A DNA stretch of 64,000 nt. It comes from Halanaerobium kushneri (GTDB lineage: Bacteria > Bacillota > Halanaerobiia > Halanaerobiales > Halanaerobiaceae). This document shows positions 19,291-29,368 of the stretch, one piece after another. Under the pieces are notes generated by a model. That model was not told the DNA's origin and did not search any database. It saw only the letters and a program-made list of their open reading frames with translations. Within the stretch, counting starts at the first letter, position 1. Every line of letters begins with the position of its first letter. A program made the position numbers and the translations under genes. The stretch is taken from the NCBI RefSeq assembly GCF_900156285.1, contig NZ_FTNC01000004.1, positions 62,001 through 126,000 on the forward strand, in the 5' to 3' direction.

Positions 19291-21705
19291 ATGGATAAAT
19301 ATAATATAAATAGGATTATGAAGGTTACTATAATTTCGGTTATTATAATCATTTTGTTTTTTTATCTTGGAATTTTTTCTCCGCTGAAGAGAAGATTAGA
19401 AGATTCTCTTGAAAACAATTTTTATAAACAAGTTTCTATATATGAAATAAGTATAGAAAGTCAGTTTAATGAATATATTGAAGAAAGTAAAAGTCTTTCC
19501 AGTAGAACAATGATAAAAAATAAATTAATTGAGTATGATAACCAGGAAATTACACTAGATGAACTAAAAAAATATACTAAATTTAAATATTTGGATGGTG
19601 TTCAAGTTTCAGATGATATTCTTGCTGCTTATAGAGTAACCAATGAAAATCAGATAGTTGTTCAATATGGAAACTTGGATTTTGATAGAATCAAATCATT
19701 TTATAATCATTTTTCTAATCAATTAAATGTTGGACTAATTAAAAAGAAAAACCTGGTTATCATTGATTCACCAATTTTAGCTAAAAATGGGAAGAGAGTA
19801 GGAAATGATTTAATTGTATTTGATATTAATGAATTTATGCAAAACTTTAATAAGGGTGATATTAAATCAGAAATAATATATAATAAAGGAGAAATTAAAA
19901 AACCTTTTGAAGAAGAAAATTATATATTAGAATATAGAAAAATTTTAAATACTAATTATTGGTTAAAAGTTGTTCAATCCGAATTAGATTTATATGATTC
20001 TTTAGATTTATTAACAGTTCGGATTGGAATTGTTTTTATAGTAATATTGCTGGTAATTTTAATAATTTTTTATAGAACAATTAGTACTGCATTTAATCAG
20101 ATTATTTCTGAATTAAAATTGAAAATCAAAAAGCTAAATGAGACTAAAGTTTTACTAGAAAATCAATATAAGTTTCAAAGAGTTCTTGCTGGAGTTTCTT
20201 CGGATTTAGTAAACTTAAGCACAAATAATTTTGACAAAAAAATAAATGGTTCTTTGGCTGAAATCGGACAGTTTTTTGATATTGATTTCATTCAAATTTT
20301 TAAATTTTCAGATGAGGAAAAGTTTATTTCAAGCATACATAAATGGGCTGATAATAATTTTAAGTTTCATATTAATGATTTGCAAAACTTACCAGTAAAT
20401 AGCCTTAATTGGTTGATAAAGCAAATTAAAGATAATGATTATTTTAAAATTTGTAAGGTCGATAACTTATCTCAAGGAAATAAAATGAAGAAGAAGCTAT
20501 TAAACTCATTAAATATTGAGTCTGCAGTCTTTGTACCAATATATATCGAGAATAGATTGTTTGGCGGCTATATTTTTGGAAACAGTAAAAATGAAATCTG
20601 TCAAAGTAAAAAAATAAAATATATTAATATATTTACAGAAGTTATAACCAGAGCAATTTCTAAGAATTTAGATGATCGTAAAATTGAAAAGTTAACTTAT
20701 TATGATTCACTAACAGGTCTTTACAATCGCAGATTTTTTGAAGAAGAAATGATACGACTGGATACTCCTAGAAAGTTGCCATTTAGTATTTTAGTTGCCG
20801 ACTTAAATGGGTTAAAAATTATTAATGATAGTTATGGACATGATAAAGGTGATGAAATGTTAAAAAAGGCAGCTCAAATAATTAAGAGTTCACTTCGAAA
20901 AGAAGATATATTAGCCCGACAGGGTGGAGATGAATTTGCTGTTTTATTACCTAATACTTCAAAAAATGAGGCAAAACAAATTGTCAGTAGAATAAAAAAG
21001 AAATGTAAAGAAACCAAAAATGATATGCTTCCAATTTCTATTGCTCTTGGCAGGGCTACTAAAAAAAGGTCAGAGCAGAAAATAGAAGAAATATTAAGAG
21101 AAGCTGACGATAAAATGTATAAAAATAAGTTATCTGAAAGTCGTAGTATTAAAAGTAATATAGTTAAGAGATTAATAAATGTTTTAAATGAAAAAAGTAG
21201 TGAAACAGAAGAACATGCTGTTAGAATGACTAAGTTAGCTTTTGAATTTGGAGAAAGTTTAGGGCTTTCAAATTCTGAACAGAATCGACTTTCAATGATA
21301 GCAACTCTGCATGATATTGGTAAGATAAATATTAAGGAAAAAATTTTAAAAAAAGAAGATAAATTAGATACTCAAGAATGGAACATGATTAAAAAGCATC
21401 CTGAATATGGTTATAAAATAGCAAAATCATCAGAAGAATTTGCAGCAGTAGCTGAAGATATTTTAGCACATCATGAACATTGGAATGGTAACGGTTATCC
21501 AAATCAATTAAAGGGAGAAGACATACCATATCTGGCAAGAGTAATTTTTATAATTGATGCTTATGATGTAATGACTCATGAACGTCCTTATTCAAAGGCG
21601 ATATCGAAAGAAGCTGCTTTAGAAGAAATTAAAAATTGTGCTGGTTCTCAATTTGATCCGAGTTTATCAGCTAAATTTATTAAATTTATGCATGAAAAAA
21701 ATTAA
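19291..21705 (+). CDS. Membrane Cache-like/GAF/GGDEF/HD-GYP protein
   Basis: An 804-residue protein that joins both c-di-GMP domains behind a periplasmic sensor. A first membrane helix (about residues 8-30), an extracellular Cache-like sensor region (about 35-230), a second helix (about 238-262) and a GAF-like domain (about 285-460) precede a GGDEF domain (GGDEF at 545-549, RKED as I-site) and an HD-GYP domain (HD at 674-675, HHEHWNGNGYP with GYP at 735-737). It resembles the 3526 protein in its catalytic half. ATG 19291 is preferred over an upstream in-frame TTG because GGGAAG lies eight bases before it. The stop overlaps that of the convergent gene by four bases. Confidence 0.9.
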   Translation: MDKYNINRIMKVTIISVIIIILFFYLGIFSPLKRRLEDSLENNFYKQVSIYEISIESQFNEYIEESKSLSSRTMIKNKLIEYDNQEITLDELKKYTKFKYLDGVQVSDDILAAYRVTNENQIVVQYGNLDFDRIKSFYNHFSNQLNVGLIKKKNLVIIDSPILAKNGKRVGNDLIVFDINEFMQNFNKGDIKSEIIYNKGEIKKPFEEENYILEYRKILNTNYWLKVVQSELDLYDSLDLLTVRIGIVFIVILLVILIIFYRTISTAFNQIISELKLKIKKLNETKVLLENQYKFQRVLAGVSSDLVNLSTNNFDKKINGSLAEIGQFFDIDFIQIFKFSDEEKFISSIHKWADNNFKFHINDLQNLPVNSLNWLIKQIKDNDYFKICKVDNLSQGNKMKKKLLNSLNIESAVFVPIYIENRLFGGYIFGNSKNEICQSKKIKYINIFTEVITRAISKNLDDRKIEKLTYYDSLTGLYNRRFFEEEMIRLDTPRKLPFSILVADLNGLKIINDSYGHDKGDEMLKKAAQIIKSSLRKEDILARQGGDEFAVLLPNTSKNEAKQIVSRIKKKCKETKNDMLPISIALGRATKKRSEQKIEEILREADDKMYKNKLSESRSIKSNIVKRLINVLNEKSSETEEHAVRMTKLAFEFGESLGLSNSEQNRLSMIATLHDIGKINIKEKILKKEDKLDTQEWNMIKKHPEYGYKIAKSSEEFAAVAEDILAHHEHWNGNGYPNQLKGEDIPYLARVIFIIDAYDVMTHERPYSKAISKEAALEEIKNCAGSQFDPSLSAKFIKFMHEKN

Positions 21706-22694
21706 CTAGACAAATAAAGCTTTCCCTGGTTATAAGTGGTTAGGACCACTTCAACAATTTCTGGATCAAATTGGCTATTGGCTGAAAGCTTTAATTCTTT
21801 AATTACCTCCTCAATAGGTTTTGCTTCTTTATATATTCGTCGGGAAATCATAGCATCAATACTATCTGCAACAGAAATTATTCTCGCCCATAGAGGTATA
21901 TCTTTCTCTGCAAGGCCATCTGGATACCCAGATCCATCCCATCGTTCATGGTGATAACGCACCGCCCTGGCTTCTTTTTCTAAACCCGGTATATCTTTAA
22001 TGATTTGATATCCTATTTCCGAATGTTGTTTAATTAAATTATATTCAGCAAGTGAAAGTGAACCTTCTTTATTTAAAATAATATCTGAAATCCCAATTTT
22101 ACCAACATCATGTAGATAAGCAGCTCGTTTAAGTCTATATAATTCTTTTGAAGATAGTCCTAATTCTTTACCTATTGTAAAAGAAATTTGGGCAACATTG
22201 CTAGAATGGTTGCCTGTATATCTGTCCCTACTGTCAAGAGCTTTACTTAACGAGCTTGTAGTTTTAAGTAGAGTTTCTTTAAGCCTATCTTGATTTTGGC
22301 GGGCTGCACGATTTTTTTTAATTAACATATTACTGATTAAAGCTATTAGGAAGTAAATGCTGGTGACAAGAATGACAGCCCATAATTCTATATCTCTATT
22401 ATATTTATCAATATTTAGTATATAACTTCTTAATATCGGATTAACATAAAAACTCATCAATGTCGTCAGTAGGGATACTATAAAACCTATTTTTTGAGAA
22501 ACAAATCCTGCCAGAATAATTGGAAATATGTATAGATAATCTAAGATAAGTTGATCAAATACTCCCCTAACCAGAATATCTAATAATGATATTAGGGCTA
22601 ATAATAAATAAACATTTAACACATTACTGTGAATTCCTCTTCGTTCTCCTACTTCATTAATATAATTCTCAAAAAAATTTTCAAATAAGTTCAT
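21702..22694 (-). CDS. Multi-pass membrane HD-GYP phosphodiesterase
   Basis: About 330 residues, read right to left. The N-terminal 130 residues contain about four or five hydrophobic segments forming a membrane sensor, followed by a short basic linker and an HD-GYP domain: YTGNHS, LHDVGKIGI, the HPxxG-equivalent HSEIGYQI, and HHERWDGSGYPDGL. It should hydrolyse c-di-GMP. A GAGGAG ribosome site suits an ATG at 22694; an upstream GTG at 22706 sits on top of that site. It is convergent with the 19291 gene, the coding regions sharing the four bases TTAA at their ends. It is the only minus-strand gene in the signalling island. Confidence 0.88.
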   Translation of the reverse strand: MNLFENFFENYINEVGERRGIHSNVLNVYLLLALISLLDILVRGVFDQLILDYLYIFPIILAGFVSQKIGFIVSLLTTLMSFYVNPILRSYILNIDKYNRDIELWAVILVTSIYFLIALISNMLIKKNRAARQNQDRLKETLLKTTSSLSKALDSRDRYTGNHSSNVAQISFTIGKELGLSSKELYRLKRAAYLHDVGKIGISDIILNKEGSLSLAEYNLIKQHSEIGYQIIKDIPGLEKEARAVRYHHERWDGSGYPDGLAEKDIPLWARIISVADSIDAMISRRIYKEAKPIEEVIKELKLSANSQFDPEIVEVVLTTYNQGKLYLSS

Positions 22695-22709
22695 TAAAAT
22701 AGACACTCC

Positions 22710-23347
22710 TCAATCATTTCTTTTCCTGCTCTGTTGATTTACTCAGATAAAAATTTACCTATATTTATAATATGATATATCTTCTCATCTTGCAATTTAA
22801 TTCAATAAAAGTTATTAGATTAAATGAACAGTATAAAATGGTTGAAGATATTGTTTGATCTTAAAACTAATTTATTGAAAGAAAAATAGTTAATAAAAGT
22901 AAATCACCCAGGGGTTTAAAAATAATTAGAAAAAATAAGTAATGAAATTGAAAGAAGATAATTATATTTAATAAAAAATTTACTAAAAATTTAGTTTTGA
23001 AAAGATAAACAATCCAATCTTTTTTGAGATAAAAAGGATAAAAATACTAATTAATATTGATAACAAGAATCATTCAATTAATTTAATTAAAAAACACTTA
23101 ATTTTATTAAAAAATAGATAAAATTTTAGTTAAAAAGGCTTGAAATTTAATTTAATTTTATATATAATTTGAGTAAGTCAAAATAAAGGTAAAATTCTAA
23201 AAAAACATTATATTCGAAATAATAAAGAAGAGAATTTGTTTTTGAAAAGGAGTGATTCGTTTACTGAAATATAATAAAAATAATTTTATTTTCTGATATT
23301 GAGCTTAAATATTTTAAAACACAAAAGTAATAACTGGAGGTTGAATA
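22710..23347. other. AT-rich intergenic region with divergent promoters
   Basis: About 640 bases, extremely AT-rich, between the leftward HD-GYP gene and the rightward sugar operon. I find no open frame of note, no tRNA and no known riboswitch; a sigma-A-like promoter for the sugar operon lies at 23140-23168. Confidence 0.6.
23140..23168 (+). promoter_or_regulatory. Promoter of sugar operon 1
   Basis: TTGAAA (23140-23145) and TATAAT (23163-23168) with a 17-base spacer. The leader would be about 170 bases long. Likely target of the LacI-type regulator encoded at the end of the operon, though no clear palindromic operator is visible. Confidence 0.55.
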
Positions 23348-24769
23348 ATGAATAAAATACCAATGGGAGTATTAATAGGTAATAGAGATTTTTTTGCTGA
23401 TGAATTATGTGAGAAAGGAAGAAATTCCCTGCTGCCAATTCTAAAGGAAAAAGGTATCCAACCTATTCTTCTGGATGAAGAAGAGGGAGTATTCGGAAGT
23501 ATACAGGATAGAAGTGATGCTAAAAAAAGTATTGAGCTGTTTAAAAAGAAAAAAGAAAACATTAAAGGAATTATCGTTAGCTTACCAAATTTTGGTGATG
23601 AAAAAAGTATTGTAGAGACAATTAAAGAAAGTGATTTAGATGTGCCTGTTTTAGTTCACGCTTTTCCAGATGAAATTAATAAATTGGATTACATTAATCG
23701 GCGTGATAGTTTTTGTGGTAAGATTTCTGTATGTAATAATTTAAAACAATTTGGAATTGATTTTAGCTTAACTGAGAATCACACTTTAGCACCAGATACT
23801 GAAGAATTTAAGAGAGAAATAGATAAATTTATTGGTGTTTGTAATGTAGTTGATAAATTAAAAGGAGCTCGGCTGGGATTAATAGGAATAAGACCTGCTG
23901 ATTTTAATACTGTAAGGTTTAGTGAAAAGATTTTACAGAGAAATAATATTTCTGTGGAACCAATATCAATGCTTGATTTTGTAAATGCAGTTGAAAAATT
24001 AGATAAAGATAACAAAGATGTGATAAATTCATTGGAAGAATTAACATCATATATGGATACTTCAAAAGTTCCAGAATCAGCCATGTTAAAAATGGCAAAA
24101 TTAAATGTGATCTATAATAATTGGGTTAATGAAAATGAAATTGATGCAGTTGCTTTTCAATGTTGGGATTCTCTTCAAAACTCATTGGGGATCAATCCCT
24201 GTACTGTAATGAGTATTTTTTCAAACAGAGGAATTCCTTCAGCATGTGAAAGTGATGTAATGGGAGCATTGAGTATGCTTGCTTTACAGGCTGCTTCAGA
24301 AAAGCCAAGTGGAATAGTAGATTGGAATAATAATTATGGCGATGATCCTGATAAAGCAATAATTTTTCATTGTGGTAATTTTGCTAAAGATATTTATAGT
24401 TGTAATGGCAATAGCTGTCCCCAGATTAATTATCCAGAAATTTTAGGTTCAACTTTAGGACAGGAAAATACTTATGGTTCTATTGATGGTGAGATTAAAC
24501 CAGATAATATCACTTTTGCCAGAGTTCATACTAATGATAATAGCGGTGAGATTGAAGCATACTTAGCTGAAGGAGAAATTACTGATGATTTATTGGATAC
24601 TTTTGGTTCCAGAGGAGTTGCAAAAGTTGAAGGTCTCCAGAATTTAATGAACTATATTTGTGAAAATGGTTTTGAACATCATGTAGCAATTAATCTTAGT
24701 CTTGTGTCTGATATTTTAGAAGAAGCAATGACAAATTATTTAGGCTGGAAAGTATATAATCACAAATAA
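23348..24769 (+). CDS. L-fucose/L-arabinose isomerase-family protein
   Basis: A 473-residue cytoplasmic protein of the fucose/arabinose ketol-isomerase superfamily, which interconverts aldoses and ketoses with a divalent metal. Recognisable features are the Rossmann-like N-terminal half, the middle region AFQCWDSLQNSLGINPC, the SACESDVMGALSMLAL stretch typical of the family's metal-binding Glu/Asp region, and the late beta-barrel with THTND-like HTNDNSGEIEAYLAEGE. It heads an operon with a split transketolase, an FGGY kinase and a ribose-type ABC transporter, so it probably performs the first step on the imported sugar. The exact substrate cannot be read from sequence; D-apiose is a candidate from the gene set. 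Confidence 0.75.
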   Translation: MNKIPMGVLIGNRDFFADELCEKGRNSLLPILKEKGIQPILLDEEEGVFGSIQDRSDAKKSIELFKKKKENIKGIIVSLPNFGDEKSIVETIKESDLDVPVLVHAFPDEINKLDYINRRDSFCGKISVCNNLKQFGIDFSLTENHTLAPDTEEFKREIDKFIGVCNVVDKLKGARLGLIGIRPADFNTVRFSEKILQRNNISVEPISMLDFVNAVEKLDKDNKDVINSLEELTSYMDTSKVPESAMLKMAKLNVIYNNWVNENEIDAVAFQCWDSLQNSLGINPCTVMSIFSNRGIPSACESDVMGALSMLALQAASEKPSGIVDWNNNYGDDPDKAIIFHCGNFAKDIYSCNGNSCPQINYPEILGSTLGQENTYGSIDGEIKPDNITFARVHTNDNSGEIEAYLAEGEITDDLLDTFGSRGVAKVEGLQNLMNYICENGFEHHVAINLSLVSDILEEAMTNYLGWKVYNHK

Positions 24770-24801
24770 ATTTTGAGTTTTCGATTAAGGGAGGTTTTCT
24801 T

Positions 24802-25629
24802 ATGGATAAAATAGAATTCTTGACTGAAAAAGCAGCCCAGATTCGTAGAGATTTATTAAAGATGATTGTTAATGCAGGGACAGGACATACTGCAGGATCA
24901 TTATCAAATACAGATATAATGACAGTTTTATTCTATGAAGTAATGGATATAAAAGTTGATGATCCAGACTGGGATGATAGAGACAGGTTTATTTTAAGTA
25001 AAGGTCATAGTGTAGAGTCATATTATACTATTTTAGCTGATAAGGGATATTTTGATAAAGAAGAACTAAATACCTTCTGTCAGTATAAATCAAGGTTAAT
25101 TGGGCACCCGAATAATAAAGTTCCGGGAGTTGAAATGAATACTGGGGCTTTAGGTCATGGACTGGCAATTGCAGCAGGAATGGCCAAAGCGGCTAAAATG
25201 AGCAAAAAAAATTATAAAGTGTATACTTTGATGGGAGATGGAGAACTGGCGGAAGGGTCAGTTTGGGAAGCGGCCCTGGCTGCTTCACACTTTAAATTGG
25301 ATAATTTAGTTGGAATAATTGATAGAAATAATTTGCAAATTACAGATAATACAGAAAAAGTAATGGGTTTAGAACCTTTAGCAGAAAAATGGAAAAGTTT
25401 TGGTTGGGAAATAATAGAGGTTGATGGACATAATTATCAGGAACTGATTAATGCATTTACTAAAAGTTCAGAAATCAAGGGAAGACCAACTCTAATTCTT
25501 GCTAATACAATTAAAGGTAAGGGTGTTTCATTTATGGAAAATAAAGCAGAATGGCACCATGGTTTACCATCTGAAGAGGAGCTAGCTCAAGCATTAGAGG
25601 AATTAAGTTCAAAGGGTGAGGTGATATAA
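24802..25629 (+). CDS. Transketolase, N-terminal (TPP-binding) subunit
   Basis: A 275-residue protein equal to the first third of classical transketolase. The thiamine-diphosphate motif is present as MGDGELAEG followed by DRNN about 25 residues later, and HTAGSLS/SKGHSVESYY/TGALGHGL are conserved active-site stretches. It lies two bases before the C-terminal partner, so the two subunits are made together. Split transketolases occur in central metabolism and in dedicated sugar operons. Placement between an isomerase and an FGGY kinase points to a dedicated use, for example the apulose-4-phosphate transketolase reaction (AptA-like). That specificity is inference. Confidence 0.9.
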   Translation: MDKIEFLTEKAAQIRRDLLKMIVNAGTGHTAGSLSNTDIMTVLFYEVMDIKVDDPDWDDRDRFILSKGHSVESYYTILADKGYFDKEELNTFCQYKSRLIGHPNNKVPGVEMNTGALGHGLAIAAGMAKAAKMSKKNYKVYTLMGDGELAEGSVWEAALAASHFKLDNLVGIIDRNNLQITDNTEKVMGLEPLAEKWKSFGWEIIEVDGHNYQELINAFTKSSEIKGRPTLILANTIKGKGVSFMENKAEWHHGLPSEEELAQALEELSSKGEVI

Positions 25630-25630
25630 T

Positions 25631-26563
25631 ATGTCTAAAACTGCCAATAAAAAAGTAGTATGTGAAAAGTTAATAGAATATGGGAAAAAAGATAGAGATA
25701 TTGTGGCTTTAACCAGTGATTCAAGAGGATCAGCATCTATGACTGATTTTGGTAATCAGTTACCAGACCAGCTGGTAGAGGTTGGAATTGCTGAACAAAA
25801 TATTGTAGGTATGGCAGCTGGATTAGCTGCCAGTGGAAAGAAACCTTTTATTACATCCTATGCAGCTTTTGTTACAATGAGAGCAATTGAGCAGGTAAAG
25901 GTAGATGTTGCTTATTCTAATGTAAATGTAAAAATTATTGGAATTAGCGGAGGAGTAAGTTATGGTCCACTTGGCATGTCACATCATGCTTTACATGATA
26001 TTGCTGTTATGCGGGCGATCCCAAACATAAAAATGATTATGCCTGCAGATAGGTATGACACTGAAAAATTAATGGAAGAATTAGTTAATTATGAAGGACC
26101 AGTTTATGTTAGAGTCGGAAGAAATGCTGTAGAAGAGGTTCATCAATCTGCTGATTATGAGTTTGAGATTGGTAAGGCAGATCAGTTAAGCGGGGGTAGT
26201 GATTTGACTATAATAGCGACTGGAGAGCTGGTTTCTACAGCCTTAAAAGCTGCCGAATTATTAGAAGAAGACGATCTAGACTGCAGAGTTATTAATATGC
26301 ATACATTGAAACCAATTGACGAAAAAGCCATTATTAAAGCAGCAGAAGAAACAGGGAAAATAATAACTGTTGAAGAACACAGTGTGTATGGTGGACTTGG
26401 CTCCGCTGTGAGTCAGGTTGTTGCTGAAAATCATCCAGTACCGGTTAAGGTTTTTGCAATTCCAGATGAACCAGCTGTAACAGGTTATCCAGAAGATATT
26501 TTTAAAGAATACGGTTTAACTCCTTCTAATATTGCAGAAAAAGCAAAAGAAATGTTTGATTAA
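25631..26563 (+). CDS. Transketolase, C-terminal subunit
   Basis: A 310-residue protein covering the pyrimidine-binding and C-terminal domains of transketolase. The catalytic Glu that activates thiamine diphosphate sits in EVGIAEQNIVGMAAGLA, followed by the MTxRAIEQVKVD-like MRAIEQVKVD and the GVSYGPLGMSHHALHD loop that contributes substrate-binding His residues. The C-terminal domain ends with EEHSVYGGLGSAV. It is coupled to the N-terminal subunit gene (two-base gap) and would form an alpha2beta2 enzyme. It may act on an apulose phosphate (AptB-like) if the operon is for D-apiose; ordinary pentose-phosphate function is the alternative. Confidence 0.9.
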   Translation: MSKTANKKVVCEKLIEYGKKDRDIVALTSDSRGSASMTDFGNQLPDQLVEVGIAEQNIVGMAAGLAASGKKPFITSYAAFVTMRAIEQVKVDVAYSNVNVKIIGISGGVSYGPLGMSHHALHDIAVMRAIPNIKMIMPADRYDTEKLMEELVNYEGPVYVRVGRNAVEEVHQSADYEFEIGKADQLSGGSDLTIIATGELVSTALKAAELLEEDDLDCRVINMHTLKPIDEKAIIKAAEETGKIITVEEHSVYGGLGSAVSQVVAENHPVPVKVFAIPDEPAVTGYPEDIFKEYGLTPSNIAEKAKEMFD

Positions 26564-26588
26564 TAATATATAAAAAGGGAGACAAACA

Positions 26589-28085
26589 ATGGTGAATCAA
26601 AAAAAACAGTATCTATTGACTGTGGATCAGAGCACTTCTGGAACAAAGGCTTTAATAATTGATAAAACCGGAAAGATTATAGAAAAAAAATTAATAGAAC
26701 ATCAGCAATATTATCCCAAGTCAGGGTGGGTGGAACATGATCCAGTAGAAATATACCAAAATACAATTAAAGTAATTAAAGAGTTAATAAATAATTCTAA
26801 AATTGAATCAAATCAGATTCGATCACTTAGTATTACCAATCAAAGAGAAACAGTAGTAGTTTGGGATAAAAACTCCGGTAAACCAGTATATAATGCTGTT
26901 GTCTGGCAGTGTAAAAGAGGCGAAAAAATTTGTAATGAATTAAAAGAAAAAGGTTATCAAGAACTATTTAGAGAAAAAACGGGTCTTCTAATTGATCCTT
27001 ACTTTTCTGCAACAGGAATCAAATGGATTTTAGATAATGTTGAAGGTGTTAGAGAAAAAGCAGAAAAAGGAGAAGTTCTTTTTGGAACAATTGATAGCTG
27101 GTTAATTTATAATTTAAGTAATAAAAAAGTACATGCCACAGATTACTCGAATGCCTCAAGGACTATGCTATATAATATAAAAGATCTTTGGTGGGATTAC
27201 GAAATCATGGATATTCTAGATATTCCTAAATCTATGGCCCCGGGAGTGAAGTATTCTGATGAAATATTCGCTTATACCAATTTGGATAATCTTTTAGAGG
27301 ATCCAATACCGATTGTTGGAGTACTTGGTGATTCTCATGCCGCTCTGTTTGGACAGAAATGTTTTGAAAAAGGAATGGCAAAAGTTACTTATGGAACTGG
27401 TTCTTCAATAGCAATGAATATTGGAGATGATTATAAAATTTCTGATAAGGGAATTGTAACCTCGATTGGTTGGGGTCTTAACAATAAAATTGAATATATT
27501 TACGAAGGGAATATTCACTCAACAGGAGCTACTATTAAATGGATAGTCCAAAATTTAAAATTGATTTCAAATGAAAAAGATTCGGAAAAAATAGCTGTAA
27601 AACTTAAAAATAATGGTGGAGTATATTTTATACCAGCTTTTGTTGGGTTAGGAGCTCCTTATTGGAAAAATAATATTAATGCAAGCATTGTTGGTATTAC
27701 ATTTGACACCCAAAAAGAGCATATTATAAGAGCTGCCCTGGAATCGATAGCTTATCAGATCAAAGATGTGGTTGATTTAATGGCCAAAGAAGCAAAAGTT
27801 GAGATTAAGAAAATTAAAGTTGATGGTGGTCCTACTCAGAATAAATTTTTAATGCAGTTTCAATCAGATATGCTCGGGGTACCTGTTTATAAAAGTGAGA
27901 TTGAAGAACTTTCTGCAATTGGAGTTGCTTATCTAGGTGGATTAACAACGGGATTTTGGCAATCACAAGATGATTTAAAATTATTAAATGAAAATTCAAT
28001 AGTTTATAAGGATAAAATTGAAAAAAGTACTAGAAAAAGATATTATCAAGGCTGGAAAGATGCAGTAAATATTTTTGTTAAATAG
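26589..28085 (+). CDS. FGGY-family carbohydrate kinase, glycerol-kinase-like
   Basis: A 498-residue FGGY kinase that phosphorylates a polyol or sugar with ATP. The overall look is close to glycerol kinase: DQSTSGTKA phosphate loop, SITNQRETVVVWD with the Arg-Glu that binds glycerol in GlpK, YNAVVWQ, IDPYFSA with the Tyr, and LGDSHAALFGQ with the catalytic Asp; the adenine-side TYGTGSS and GGPTQN motifs are present. Yet it lies in a sugar operon rather than next to glpF/glpD. It may phosphorylate a small ketose with a glycerol-like end, such as apulose, or the dihydroxyacetone a transketolase would release. True glycerol kinase is the plainest alternative. Confidence 0.82.
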   Translation: MVNQKKQYLLTVDQSTSGTKALIIDKTGKIIEKKLIEHQQYYPKSGWVEHDPVEIYQNTIKVIKELINNSKIESNQIRSLSITNQRETVVVWDKNSGKPVYNAVVWQCKRGEKICNELKEKGYQELFREKTGLLIDPYFSATGIKWILDNVEGVREKAEKGEVLFGTIDSWLIYNLSNKKVHATDYSNASRTMLYNIKDLWWDYEIMDILDIPKSMAPGVKYSDEIFAYTNLDNLLEDPIPIVGVLGDSHAALFGQKCFEKGMAKVTYGTGSSIAMNIGDDYKISDKGIVTSIGWGLNNKIEYIYEGNIHSTGATIKWIVQNLKLISNEKDSEKIAVKLKNNGGVYFIPAFVGLGAPYWKNNINASIVGITFDTQKEHIIRAALESIAYQIKDVVDLMAKEAKVEIKKIKVDGGPTQNKFLMQFQSDMLGVPVYKSEIEELSAIGVAYLGGLTTGFWQSQDDLKLLNENSIVYKDKIEKSTRKRYYQGWKDAVNIFVK

Positions 28086-28301
28086 TTGAATCTGTAAAAT
28101 AATGGGCCTATTATCTTGATTGAAATATAACAAATTTTCTGTAATTAATTATCCGAAAAAAGGGGGAGATAGTTTTTGGTTGTAAATTAAAAAGTTTATT
28201 TTTAGAATATTGGGAAAGGGGTGATAACTAAAGGTGTTTAACTAATTTATTAATTGGAATTTAAGGGGTTTAGTTTTTAGAATAGTTATTTATTATTTTA
28301 A

Positions 28302-29279
<978 letters not shown>

Positions 29280-29289
29280 TCATTAAATT

Positions 29290-29319
29290 AACTACCTGCA
29301 GATTGATCTGCAGGTAGTT
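29290..29319 (+). terminator. Perfect hairpin after binding-protein gene
   Basis: AACTACCTGCAGA (29290-29302) and TCTGCAGGTAGTT (29307-29319) form a 13-base stem with a TTGA loop. There is no strong T run behind it, so partial termination or mRNA stabilisation is more likely than a full stop, and it would set binding-protein to transporter stoichiometry. Confidence 0.75.
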
Positions 29320-29368
29320 AGTTAAATATAGATTGAGATATTATATTAAAAATTGAAGGTGATAATAA

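Noticed and set aside
23779-24084. Reverse-strand open frame inside the isomerase gene
   Set aside because: Lies inside a clear family protein on the plus strand and has no ribosome site or recognisable motif.
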